From NCBI RefSeq assembly GCF_014836335.1, contig NZ_JACSRA010000005.1, positions 1-64,000 on the forward strand: 64,000 bases of DNA. Direction: 5' to 3'. Positions 7,847-15,613 of this stretch are shown one piece after another. Under the pieces are notes generated by a model. The model saw only the letters and a program-made list of their open reading frames with translations. It did not search any database and was not told where the DNA came from. This DNA is from Clostridium cibarium. Lineage in GTDB: Bacteria; Bacillota; Clostridia; Clostridiales; Clostridiaceae. Every line of letters begins with the position of its first letter. The stretch's first letter is position 1. The translations under genes and the position numbers were made by a program.

Positions 7847-8473
7847 CTAACTCACCTCCATGTTATATAGCTTTAGTATTTCTTTTCTTACTTCCAATGG
7901 ATTAACAATGATTGCTTTCTCTTTTAAAAAATCATATTTAAATAAATTGTTCTCCTCAATGTAGTAAGCATTACTTGAAATGATCTTTCCTTTATTCACT
8001 TTTTGAATGTATAAAATATCTTTACTATCTTTGACCAGCCCTTTATCTTGGAAAAAATTCTTTATAGGAATATCTATTGAATGTTCCACCTCTTCTTTGT
8101 TTCCCCATAGAAATTCGTATTGTTTTACTATATTAAATATCATGGCTTCTTTAGTTGTCTTCTTAAATAACACTCTACCATCCTCTTCTGGCTTGAAATA
8201 TATTAGAAAATTACTTTTATCCATAGCCATAACTAAATCATTTATCCAAATATAATCTTTAGCTTTTTTATATTTCTCTAGATTTCTAAGTATAAGAAAA
8301 GATAGATCATTAATAGAACCATCTTTATTAAGTATCTTTTCTTTTATTAGGTTTTCTTTTATTTTTGATGCACCAAACAGTTCTAACTTCTCACCATTAT
8401 AAGGTGTAATCCCATAGATGTTTTTACCATCTAATGCTCTATTTAGATAATATAGTTCATTTACTGAAATCAT
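7847..8473 (-). CDS. DUF5081-like protein of T7SS effector loci
   Basis: The 208-residue protein begins MISVNELYYLNRALDGKNIYGI, which resembles the start of DUF5081 proteins found beside WXG100 genes in Firmicutes. It is mixed alpha/beta and soluble. By position between WXG100-like genes and the toxin it may act like an EspG-type chaperone that holds the effector before export; that role is inference. A GGAGGTAAG site lies 5 bases before ATG 8473. Four bases separate it from the next gene's start. Confidence 0.6.
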   Translation of the reverse strand: MISVNELYYLNRALDGKNIYGITPYNGEKLELFGASKIKENLIKEKILNKDGSINDLSFLILRNLEKYKKAKDYIWINDLVMAMDKSNFLIYFKPEEDGRVLFKKTTKEAMIFNIVKQYEFLWGNKEEVEHSIDIPIKNFFQDKGLVKDSKDILYIQKVNKGKIISSNAYYIEENNLFKYDFLKEKAIIVNPLEVRKEILKLYNMEVS

Positions 8474-8477
8474 GTTC

Positions 8478-8777
8478 TTACCTCCATGGGCTAATTATTT
8501 CTGAACTACTCATGAAATCACTAGCTTTTTCATAGAATTTCTCCATTGAATTACAATTCTTTTCTGCTACTGGTATAAGATTTTTACTAAGTTCGCTGCA
8601 AAGGTCTAATAAACTAATTACAGCTTCCTTATTCTTACCACTCCAATTAAACTGATCTCCCCTAATACTAGAAACTAACTCACTTAATGCACTATCTGAC
8701 TCTACTAATAATTCATGGGCTTTTTTAACTTTCTCTATATCTGAATCCATACTTGATTTTGCTCTGTACTGCATCAA
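8478..8777 (-). CDS. WXG100-family-like protein
   Basis: The 99-residue helical protein carries the NWSGKNKEAV turn, a W-x-G motif between two helices, as in WXG100 (EsxA-like) proteins. It has no signal peptide. Its ATG overlaps the end of the upstream coiled-coil gene by 4 bases, so it belongs to the same operon. WXG100 proteins are exported by the EssC-type ATPase, which is not in this window. Confidence 0.7.
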   Translation of the reverse strand: MMQYRAKSSMDSDIEKVKKAHELLVESDSALSELVSSIRGDQFNWSGKNKEAVISLLDLCSELSKNLIPVAEKNCNSMEKFYEKASDFMSSSEIISPWR

Positions 8778-9154
8778 TCATATTTCTCCTTCCACTTTTT
8801 CTTAAGCTCTCTATCTTCCTCTTCACACTTATCTACATAATAATCATATAATTCCCTGGACTTATCTATTTTGCTAGCTATTTCGCTGCTAACATATCTT
8901 AGATGTTCCCTATAATTATCAATTTTGTTCTTTAGTTCCTTTGATCTTTCAAAAAATAAGTCCACAGCCTCACCATAAAGATTACTATCTTCATCATAGA
9001 CTTGATAGAAATTACTAACAACTTGATCACACTCACTTATTGCTCTATCTAACTCACTTTTATAACTTTCTAACTTCTTCATTTTTCTCTTGTAATTATC
9101 TCGTTTACTCTCATATGCTGATGTATAAAATAAGTCACTTATTTCATAAAACAT
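8774..9154 (-). CDS. Coiled-coil protein, DUF5082/YwqH-like, first gene of T7SS operon
   Basis: The 126-residue protein is almost entirely charged helix (SYKSELDRAISECDQVVSNF, then ELKNKIDNYREHLRYVSSEI), as in DUF5082/YwqH-type proteins that open LXG operons. I place the start at ATG 9154, five bases after AGGTGATC; the in-frame ATG at 9181 sits directly behind a T-tract with no ribosome site and is less likely. The gene follows a leader with a terminator-like hairpin, so its expression may be set by read-through. Confidence 0.65.
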   Translation of the reverse strand: MFYEISDLFYTSAYESKRDNYKRKMKKLESYKSELDRAISECDQVVSNFYQVYDEDSNLYGEAVDLFFERSKELKNKIDNYREHLRYVSSEIASKIDKSRELYDYYVDKCEEEDRELKKKWKEKYD

Positions 9155-9181
9155 AAGATCACCTGCCTTAAAATTGCTCAT

Positions 9182-9218
9182 AAAAAAAATGGGTTAATAC
9201 TAAAAAGTATTAACCCAT
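9182..9218 (-). terminator. Terminator-like hairpin in the leader of the T7SS operon
   Basis: A perfect 12-bp stem (ATGGGTTAATAC / GTATTAACCCAT, 9189-9218) is followed by eight T on the minus strand and ends only 28 bases before the operon's start codon at 9154. It could end the mazG transcript or act as an attenuator for the toxin operon; the promoter at 9310-9338 favours the second. Confidence 0.75.
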
Positions 9219-9246
9219 GTAAAAATATAATATTTTTTATCGCTTG

Positions 9247-9300
9247 CATTAAATAATAATTTAAGTAAATTAATCTCCCACAGATTCAACTCACTTAATG
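9247..9300 (-). promoter_or_regulatory. Foldable RNA leader (three-way junction), possible sensor
   Basis: Between promoter and hairpin the minus-strand RNA can form an outer stem of 8 pairs (9293-9300 with 9247-9254, one G-U) enclosing two small hairpins: AATCT-gtggg-AGATT (9272-9286) and AATTT-actt-AAATT (9258-9271). This gives a three-way junction upstream of an intrinsic terminator, the layout of an attenuation-type regulator. The sequence does not match a riboswitch class I know. The small stems are AT-rich and could be chance. Confidence 0.4.
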
Positions 9301-9309
9301 TCTTTTTGA

Positions 9310-9338
9310 ATTATACCACAATATGAGTTTATTGTACA
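9310..9338 (-). promoter_or_regulatory. Promoter of the T7SS toxin operon
   Basis: On the minus strand TGTACA and a perfect TATAAT are 17 bases apart, and the -10 box has the extended TG element (TGGTATAAT). Transcription would start near 9303 and give a leader of about 150 bases before the first gene. Confidence 0.65.
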
Positions 9339-9394
9339 TAATTTCCTATGAAGGAGTATAAAACTAAATAGAATTCTAATCTCAATTTATATCT

Positions 9395-9703
9395 CTATCT
9401 AACAGACTTTAATACTATTCCTTCTTTAAATCCCCCACGTTCCTCATTTTTATTTGCTCTAGCTTTTAAAAGTTCCTCTTCACTAAACCCCAAAGCATTA
9501 GCAAGTCCAAATAGAACTTCCATTACATCAGCTAATTCTTCTAAATTTTTATCTTCTAAAAATTCTTCTACTTCTTCCTGTAATTTCGCTTCTAAAAGAT
9601 CATATCTTTCCTTTTCTGGTGCAATTATAAATTCACACTCTCTTCCACTCTTCTTTATTATTTCTGGGATTTTATCTCTCACTAACTTTTCATACTTTTT
9701 CAT
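9395..9703 (-). CDS. MazG-like nucleotide pyrophosphohydrolase
   Basis: The 102-residue protein shows the MazG/phosphoribosyl-ATP pyrophosphohydrolase metal motif: EEVEEF followed by LEELADVMEVL, the EExxE...ExxD pattern. It begins with YEKLVRDKIPEII, common in this clade. It probably hydrolyses non-canonical or excess nucleoside triphosphates. Its ATG directly follows the stop of the small membrane protein gene (TAGATG), so the two are cotranscribed. Confidence 0.85.
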   Translation of the reverse strand: MKKYEKLVRDKIPEIIKKSGRECEFIIAPEKERYDLLEAKLQEEVEEFLEDKNLEELADVMEVLFGLANALGFSEEELLKARANKNEERGGFKEGIVLKSVR

Positions 9704-9934
9704 CTATTCTTCTCTTTTCCACATTAAATACGTATAAATTAATTGCACCAAAACTCCTATAATAACAAATGCAGAAATAAGTAGATTTCTACTTATATTA
9801 CCTCCACTTAACAAAATAAATAGTAACATAACAATCACAAAAGGTAATGTCCATAAAGTTCTTTTGAATTTTCTCCTATAACTTAAATTAAAATACAAAG
9901 CCTCAAATCCTTTATCAACTTTATCTCTTTTCAT
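9704..9934 (-). CDS. Small membrane protein with two transmembrane segments
   Basis: The 76-residue product has a basic N-terminus (YRRKFKRT) and two hydrophobic spans, about residues 28-43 and 50-70. There is no recognised domain. It is translationally coupled to the MazG-like gene. Function unknown. Confidence 0.65.
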   Translation of the reverse strand: MKRDKVDKGFEALYFNLSYRRKFKRTLWTLPFVIVMLLFILLSGGNISRNLLISAFVIIGVLVQLIYTYLMWKREE

Positions 9935-9987
9935 TAATTATTCACCCTCCCTTAATTTTGGTATTCTCTGGCCAATTCAATTGAAAC

Positions 9988-10380
9988 TTATAAAATATCT
10001 TGAAGAGTATATTTACTAACTTCATCTATAAAAGCAGTTAATGCATCTCCTAATATAGCTTTAAACTTACAATCAAAATAATTACATTCATGCCTTGCAC
10101 TAGAAAAACATTCTAATAAATTTAATTTTTCTTCAGTAATAACTAAAATCTTTCCTAAATTTATATCCTTAGGCTCCATCCCAAGCTTTAACCCACCATT
10201 TCTTCCTTTAGAAGATACTATATATTCCGTTTTTGCTAACCTATGAACGATTTTCTTTACATGATGTTCTGATACTTCAAGGCTTGAAGCCAATTCTTCT
10301 ACTGTGCATAATTTATATTGATTTTCTGCTAAGTATATTAAAATTCTAAAAGCATAATCCGAAAACTTAGACAAGTTCAT
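9988..10380 (-). CDS. Rrf2-family regulator, NsrR-like, divergent from suf
   Basis: The 130-residue protein has an N-terminal winged helix (residues 1-70, with SEHHVKKIVHRLAKTEYI as recognition region and a GRNGGLKLG wing). Three cysteines at 91, 99 and 104 have spacing C-x7-C-x4-C, close to the Fe-S ligands of B. subtilis NsrR (C-x7-C-x5-C). The ending DEVSKYTLQDIL is also NsrR-like. In Firmicutes NsrR senses nitric oxide, while IscR-type relatives sense cluster demand. Here the gene faces sufCBDSU, and a palindrome over the suf promoter is the probable target, so I infer repression of suf by the holo-protein. A TATAAT at 10416-10421 (minus strand) is its own likely -10 box. Confidence 0.88.
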   Translation of the reverse strand: MNLSKFSDYAFRILIYLAENQYKLCTVEELASSLEVSEHHVKKIVHRLAKTEYIVSSKGRNGGLKLGMEPKDINLGKILVITEEKLNLLECFSSARHECNYFDCKFKAILGDALTAFIDEVSKYTLQDIL

Positions 10381-10481
10381 ATTTTCACTTCCCTTATATC
10401 TATTAATTATTATTTATTATAGCAGAAAAACAATTAATTAATATGCTTTAGAAATTTTAACAAATAAAATGTTCATTTATA

Positions 10482-10510
10482 TTGCACATTAAAATTTCCT
10501 GTGCTAATAT
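10482..10510 (+). promoter_or_regulatory. Promoter of the suf operon
   Basis: TTGCAC at 10482-10487 and TAATAT at 10505-10510 are exactly 17 bases apart. Transcription would start near 10517, inside the palindrome at 10511-10535, leaving a leader of about 70 bases. Confidence 0.7.
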
Positions 10511-10535
10511 AAAAGTGTATTTAAAATACACATTT
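10511..10535. promoter_or_regulatory. Probable operator of the Rrf2/NsrR-like regulator
   Basis: The core GTGTATTT-A-AAATACAC (10515-10531) is a perfect inverted repeat; with flanks AAA and TTT it becomes a 25-base palindrome with one mismatched pair. The shape (two AT-rich arms around TTTaAAA) resembles NsrR sites. It starts at the base after the -10 box, so a bound protein would block initiation. Confidence 0.7.
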
Positions 10536-10586
10536 AATTTTGAACTTAATATTATATAAATCAAAAAATATTTGAGGTGATTTTTA

Positions 10587-11339
10587 ATGAGTAATAGTTT
10601 ATTAAAAGTAAACAACTTAAAGATAGAAGCAGATAAAAAAGAAATATTAAAAGGATTAAATCTTGAAATCAACAAAGGAGAAATCCATGTAATAATGGGT
10701 CCTAATGGAGCTGGTAAGTCTACTCTTGCTAATGCACTAATGAATAATCCAAAATATAAAAGATTAAATGGTGATATAGAATTTGATGGCGAAAACATAA
10801 ATGATTTAAAAACTGATGAAAGAGCTAAAAGAGGATTATTCTTATCATTTCAATATCCTGAAGAAATTCCAGGAATAACTGTAGAGAACTTTTTAAAATA
10901 TGCTAAAAGATCAAACGATGGAACTGTATTAAAACATTTCAAATTTGATCTAGACTTAAAAAAGAATATGAAAGAATTAAAAATGGATGAAAGCTATGCA
11001 AAGAGGTATCTAAATGTAGGATTCTCAGGTGGCGAAAAAAAGAAAAATGAAATACTACAAATGCTTACTCTAGCGCCTAAACTTGCTATCTTAGATGAAT
11101 CTGATTCAGGACTAGATGTTGATGCCATAAGAATTGTTTCTAAAGGAATAGAAATGTTCTCAAATGAAGAAAATGGAGTTTTAATCATAACTCACAACAC
11201 TAAGATATTAGAAAATTTAAAACCAGATTACGTTCATGTCTTAGTTGATGGAAGAATCGTTAAAACTGGTGATGGCAACTTAGCTAAAGAAATTGAAGAG
11301 AAAGGCTACGAATCTTTTAAAGAAAACTTAGCAGTTTAA
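10587..11339 (+). CDS. sufC: Fe-S cluster assembly ATPase SufC
   Basis: SufC is the ABC-type ATPase of the SufBCD scaffold, which assembles Fe-S clusters in the cytoplasm. The 250-residue protein has Walker A GPNGAGKST (residues 38-46), the signature FSGGEKKKNEI and Walker B LAILDESDSGLD, with the SufC-type LDESDSGLD in place of the usual LDEPT. The start ATG 10587 follows GAGGTGA. It is the first gene of sufCBDSU. Confidence 0.97.
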   Translation: MSNSLLKVNNLKIEADKKEILKGLNLEINKGEIHVIMGPNGAGKSTLANALMNNPKYKRLNGDIEFDGENINDLKTDERAKRGLFLSFQYPEEIPGITVENFLKYAKRSNDGTVLKHFKFDLDLKKNMKELKMDESYAKRYLNVGFSGGEKKKNEILQMLTLAPKLAILDESDSGLDVDAIRIVSKGIEMFSNEENGVLIITHNTKILENLKPDYVHVLVDGRIVKTGDGNLAKEIEEKGYESFKENLAV

Positions 11340-11354
11340 AGGTGGTGAATTTAA

Positions 11355-12764
11355 ATGGAAAATAGGAAAAAGACCTATATAGATGAAATGGATAGAGGAA
11401 TATATGATATAAAAAATGAAGATAGTTTTAGCTTTAAGTCTAAGAAAGGATTGACTAAAGAAATAATAGAAACTATTTCAAAAGAAAAAAATGAAGCTGA
11501 GTGGATGAGAGAATTCAGATTAAAATCTTTAGAAATATATAACAAACTTACTCTTCCATCTTGGGGTCCATCTTTAGAAGAATTAGATATGGATAACATA
11601 ATAACTTATGTACGTCCAAAAAGTAATTTAGTTGGGTCATGGGATGAAGTACCTAAAGATATAAAGAAAACCTTTGATCTTTTAGGAATTCCAGAAGCAG
11701 AAAAGAGTGCCCTTGCCGGTGTTGGAGCTCAATACGATTCTGAGGTTGTTTACCATAGTATAAAAGAAGATTTAGTTAAACAAGGTGTTATTTATACTGA
11801 CATGGAAACAGCTCTTAAAGAGCATGAAGATATAGTTAAAGAATATTTTATGAAATGCGTAACTCCAAATGACCATAAATTTGTTGCACTTCACGGGGCT
11901 GTATGGTCTGGTGGCTCATTTGTATATGTACCTAAAGGTGTTAATGTTGATATCCCCCTCCAATCATATTTCAGATTAAATTCCCCAGGTGCAGGACAAT
12001 TTGAGCATACCTTAATAATTGTAGATGAAGGAGCAAAACTTCATTTTATAGAAGGCTGTTCAGCCCCAAAATATAGTGTAACTAATCTTCATGCAGGTTG
12101 TGTTGAACTTTATGTTAAAGAAGGAGCAACCCTTAGATATAGTACAATCGAAAACTGGTCAAAAAACATGCTTAACTTAAATACTAAAAGAGCAATAGTT
12201 GAAAAGAATGGAACTATTGAATGGATTTCAGGTTCCTTTGGTTCACAAATTTCAATGTTATATCCAATGAGCATATTAAAAGGTGAAGGTGCAAGAGCAG
12301 AATTTACAGGAGTATCTTTTGCAGGTAAAGGACAAGACTTAGATACAGGAGCCAAAATTATACACGCTGCTCCAAATACTTCATCCACAATAAACTCAAA
12401 ATCAATTTCAAGAAATGGTGGGAAAGCTACTTATAGAGGTGTTCTAAAGGTTAACTCAAATGCTTATAACTCCAAATCTATGGTGTCTTGTGAATCTTTA
12501 ATGCTAGACAATAAATCTAAATCAGACACTATTCCTGTTATAGATTTATTAAATGATGATGTAGAAATAGGACATGAAGCTAAAATAGGAAGAATAAGCG
12601 ATGAATCTATTTTCTACTTAATGTCTAGAGGTATAAGCGAAGATGAAGCTAAGTCAATGATTGTAAGAGGCTTTGTTGAACCTATATCGAAGGAATTACC
12701 TTTAGAATATGCAGTTGAAATGAATAATTTAATCAATATAGAATTAGAAGGAAGTATTGGGTAG
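11355..12764 (+). CDS. sufB: Fe-S cluster assembly scaffold SufB
   Basis: The 469-residue product has the SufB/SufD beta-helix core. Typical blocks are ALHGAVWSGGSFVYVPKGV, NLHAGCVELYVKEGATLRYS and the C-terminal IGHEAKIGRISDESIFYLMSRGI. Within the complex SufB forms the cluster site together with SufD and SufC. It starts 15 bases after the sufC stop behind GGTGGTGA. sufD follows almost at once. Confidence 0.97.
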   Translation: MENRKKTYIDEMDRGIYDIKNEDSFSFKSKKGLTKEIIETISKEKNEAEWMREFRLKSLEIYNKLTLPSWGPSLEELDMDNIITYVRPKSNLVGSWDEVPKDIKKTFDLLGIPEAEKSALAGVGAQYDSEVVYHSIKEDLVKQGVIYTDMETALKEHEDIVKEYFMKCVTPNDHKFVALHGAVWSGGSFVYVPKGVNVDIPLQSYFRLNSPGAGQFEHTLIIVDEGAKLHFIEGCSAPKYSVTNLHAGCVELYVKEGATLRYSTIENWSKNMLNLNTKRAIVEKNGTIEWISGSFGSQISMLYPMSILKGEGARAEFTGVSFAGKGQDLDTGAKIIHAAPNTSSTINSKSISRNGGKATYRGVLKVNSNAYNSKSMVSCESLMLDNKSKSDTIPVIDLLNDDVEIGHEAKIGRISDESIFYLMSRGISEDEAKSMIVRGFVEPISKELPLEYAVEMNNLINIELEGSIG

Positions 12765-12773
12765 GTGATATTA

Positions 12774-13868
12774 ATGGAAGCTATAAATTTTGATAATTTA
12801 AATAAGACTCCCGTAAGGACAAAATCCTGGCTTAACATTAATGATATAAGCCTCGGAAAATTAAATATAGAAGAAATCAAAGAATTTAACAATGTAACTA
12901 TTAAAGGTGAGGTTAATGGAGTTAATATTCAAAAACTAAAGAATAATAATCTCTTTCCTATATATAAAGAATTTATATATGGTGTAAGTGAAGAACTTAT
13001 AAAGCAAGGTAATGAACACTTTAATAATGGCTACTTAATAACAATAAGTGAGAGTATTAAAGAGCCAATAATTTTAGAATTTGACTTTGATAAGGATAAT
13101 AAAACCTTAATAGATAACTTAATTATCCTTGGCAAAGAAAATTCAAAGGCAGAAATTATAGTAAAATATAAATCTTTAGATAACTCAGATGGGTATCATA
13201 ACGGAATTTGCACAGTATACTCTATGAAAAACAGTAATATTAAACTTGTTAAAGTTAATTTATTAAATGATAATATAATACATTTTGACTCAAATGTCTC
13301 TGATGTGGACTCTTTAAGCACAGCTGACTTTGTTTCAATAGACCTTGGAAGTAAGTATAGCATTACTAATTATCATGCTGATTTAAAAGCTGATTCTTCA
13401 ACTTCAAATATAGATTCCATCTATTTAGGAGGAAACAAAAAAGTTATAGATATAAACTATATTGTTACCCACACAGGAATAAATAGTAAATCAAATATGA
13501 ATGTTAAAGGAGCCTTACAAGGTGAAGCAAAGAAAGCCTTTAAAGGAACAATAGATTTTAAACGTGGATCATCAAAAAGTGTAGGTTCAGAAGATGAATA
13601 TTGCATGTTGCTTTCAAAGGAAGCTAAAGCCAAAGCAATGCCAATACTATTATGTGGAGAAGATGATGTTTCTGGAGAACATTCCGCATCTTCAGGAAGA
13701 ATAGATGAAAATAAATTATTCTATTTAATGTCTAGAGGACTTAGCTATGATGAAGCAAAAATTATAATAGTTAGAGCAGCCTTTAACCCTATAATAGATA
13801 AAATCAGTGACCCAAATATCATTGAAGAAATCTTAGAACAAGTGAACAGGAGTTTGAAAAATGAGTAA
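12774..13868 (+). CDS. sufD: Fe-S cluster assembly protein SufD
   Basis: This second beta-helix subunit of the SufBCD scaffold is a distant paralog of SufB; both end in the block with GRIDENKLFYLMSRGLSYDEA. I chose ATG 12774 because GGTAGGTGA lies just before it; an in-frame GTG at 12765 sits inside that ribosome site. The product is 364 residues. Its end overlaps the sufS start by 8 bases. Confidence 0.93.
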   Translation: MEAINFDNLNKTPVRTKSWLNINDISLGKLNIEEIKEFNNVTIKGEVNGVNIQKLKNNNLFPIYKEFIYGVSEELIKQGNEHFNNGYLITISESIKEPIILEFDFDKDNKTLIDNLIILGKENSKAEIIVKYKSLDNSDGYHNGICTVYSMKNSNIKLVKVNLLNDNIIHFDSNVSDVDSLSTADFVSIDLGSKYSITNYHADLKADSSTSNIDSIYLGGNKKVIDINYIVTHTGINSKSNMNVKGALQGEAKKAFKGTIDFKRGSSKSVGSEDEYCMLLSKEAKAKAMPILLCGEDDVSGEHSASSGRIDENKLFYLMSRGLSYDEAKIIIVRAAFNPIIDKISDPNIIEEILEQVNRSLKNE

Positions 13869-15090
13869 TAAAAACTTTTTAGAAGACTTCCCTGTTTTAC
13901 ATGCTGATGCAAATGGGGAAAGACTAATTTATTTAGATAGTGCTGCAACAACACAAAAACCAACTCAGGTTATAGAATCTATAGAAAATTATTATAAAAC
14001 TAACAATGCAAACCCTCATAGAGGTGCATATAAACTTAGCATTGATGCTACAAAAGCTTATGATGATGCTAGAAAAAAGGTTAGAGATTTCATAGATGCA
14101 GAATTTTCAAAAGAAATTATTTTCACCAAAAATGCCACTGAAGGTTTTAATCTCCTCTCCTCCTCCTATGGCATGAGCAATATAAATGAAGGTGATGAAA
14201 TTGTTATTTCAATTGCAGAACATCATTCTAATCTTATACCATGGCAACTTGTTGCAAGAGCTAAAAAAGCAATTTTAAAATACATGTACGTAAATGAAGA
14301 TGGTGAAATTACAAAAGATGAAATCAAAAATAAAATAACCCCTAAAACTAAATTAGTTAGCATAACCCATGTATCTAACGCCCTTGGCACAATAAATCCA
14401 GTTAAAAATATTATTGATTATGCACACTCTATGGGGGCTAAAGTTATAGTTGATGGAGCTCAAAGTATACCTCACATGAAAGTAAGTGTTAGAGATTTAG
14501 ATGCAGATTTTTTAGTATTTTCAGCTCATAAACTTCTAGGTTCAATGGGACTTGGAGTAGTATATGGTAAGAAAGAACTGCTCCAAAATATGCCTCCATA
14601 TATAGTTGGTGGAGATATGATTGAATATGTCTATGAACAAGAAACAACCTACGCTGAGCTTCCTGCTAAATTTGAAGGTGGAACTCAAAATGTAGAAGGT
14701 GCTGTAGCCCTAGGTGCAGCTATTGATTATTTAAATGAAATAGGTATGGATAAAATTTCTGAAATAGAACATGAATTAATAGTATATGCCTTAGAAAAAC
14801 TTAACGCTCTTCCATATGTAAAAGTATATGGCCCTAAAAATATAGATCACAGAAGTGGTGTTATTTCCTTTGATATAGAAGGTGTTCATCCCCATGATGT
14901 TGCCTCAGTTTTTGATAGCCATAATGTTGCAATAAGGTCAGGCAACCACTGTGCTCAACCCCTAATGAGATTTATGGACATTAATGCAACTTGCAGAGCT
15001 AGCTTCTATTTATATAATACAAAAGAAGATGTAGACAAATTAATTGAAGCAATAGAAAAAACATATACAATGTTTTCAAAATGGAGGTAA
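13861..15090 (+). CDS. sufS: Cysteine desulfurase SufS
   Basis: This PLP enzyme takes sulfur from cysteine as a persulfide for cluster building. The 409 residues include the PLP lysine K224 in SAHKLLG, the cofactor Asp in VDGAQS and the active-site cysteine C364 in RSGNHCAQP, typical of group II (SufS) enzymes. The start lies within the end of sufD, so translation is coupled, and sufU, its zinc-dependent sulfur acceptor, follows after 6 bases. Confidence 0.97.
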   Translation: MSNKNFLEDFPVLHADANGERLIYLDSAATTQKPTQVIESIENYYKTNNANPHRGAYKLSIDATKAYDDARKKVRDFIDAEFSKEIIFTKNATEGFNLLSSSYGMSNINEGDEIVISIAEHHSNLIPWQLVARAKKAILKYMYVNEDGEITKDEIKNKITPKTKLVSITHVSNALGTINPVKNIIDYAHSMGAKVIVDGAQSIPHMKVSVRDLDADFLVFSAHKLLGSMGLGVVYGKKELLQNMPPYIVGGDMIEYVYEQETTYAELPAKFEGGTQNVEGAVALGAAIDYLNEIGMDKISEIEHELIVYALEKLNALPYVKVYGPKNIDHRSGVISFDIEGVHPHDVASVFDSHNVAIRSGNHCAQPLMRFMDINATCRASFYLYNTKEDVDKLIEAIEKTYTMFSKWR

Positions 15091-15096
15091 TTTATT

Positions 15097-15525
15097 ATGG
15101 ATTTAAACTCAATTTATACAGAATTGATAATGGAACACAGCACATCAAAGCATAATAAGAGGAAATTAGAAAATCCAAATATTCATGAAAAAGGTCATAA
15201 CCCAAGTTGTGGAGACGAAATAACTTTAGAGCTTAAATTAAAAGAAGATATTATAGAAGACTTAGCTTTTACAGGTCAAGGATGTGCTATATCTCAAGCA
15301 TCTACTTCTATTATGATAGATTTAATTAAAGGAAAACCTATAGAAGAAGCCTTAAAACTTACTGAAACCTTTATTGGAATGATTAAAAGAGAAATTATAG
15401 ATGATGAAGAATTATATGCATTAGAAGATGCTATGGCTTTTAAAAACATTTCTAATATGCCTGCTAGAGTTAAATGTGCAGTTCTTGCTTGGCACACTCT
15501 TAAAGAAGCTTTAGATAACAGATAG
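15097..15525 (+). CDS. sufU: Sulfur-transfer protein SufU
   Basis: SufU accepts sulfur from SufS in Gram-positive bacteria. The 142-residue protein has the three conserved cysteines C38 (NPSCGD), C63 (GQGCAIS) and C127 (RVKCAVL), with Asp40 completing the zinc site. It has the insertion between C63 and C127 that separates SufU from IscU. Last gene of the operon, preceded by GGAGG. Confidence 0.95.
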   Translation: MDLNSIYTELIMEHSTSKHNKRKLENPNIHEKGHNPSCGDEITLELKLKEDIIEDLAFTGQGCAISQASTSIMIDLIKGKPIEEALKLTETFIGMIKREIIDDEELYALEDAMAFKNISNMPARVKCAVLAWHTLKEALDNR

Positions 15526-15540
15526 TATAAATTTATAATA

Positions 15541-15585
15541 AGACTATGCTTTAGTATAATTCTAAAACATAGTCTCTATTTTTAT
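15541..15585 (+). terminator. Terminator of the suf operon
   Basis: AGACTATG...CATAGTCT with an inner TTTAG/CTAAA pairing, followed by a T-rich tract, 15 bases after sufU. Confidence 0.85.
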
Positions 15586-15613
15586 ATGTTATACCATTCT
15601 AAGCTCAATTGTT

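Noticed and set aside
9155..9181. ATG 9181 as the start of the first T7SS gene
   Set aside because: It lies directly behind the T-tract of a terminator hairpin with no ribosome site; ATG 9154 has AGGTGATC at a good distance.
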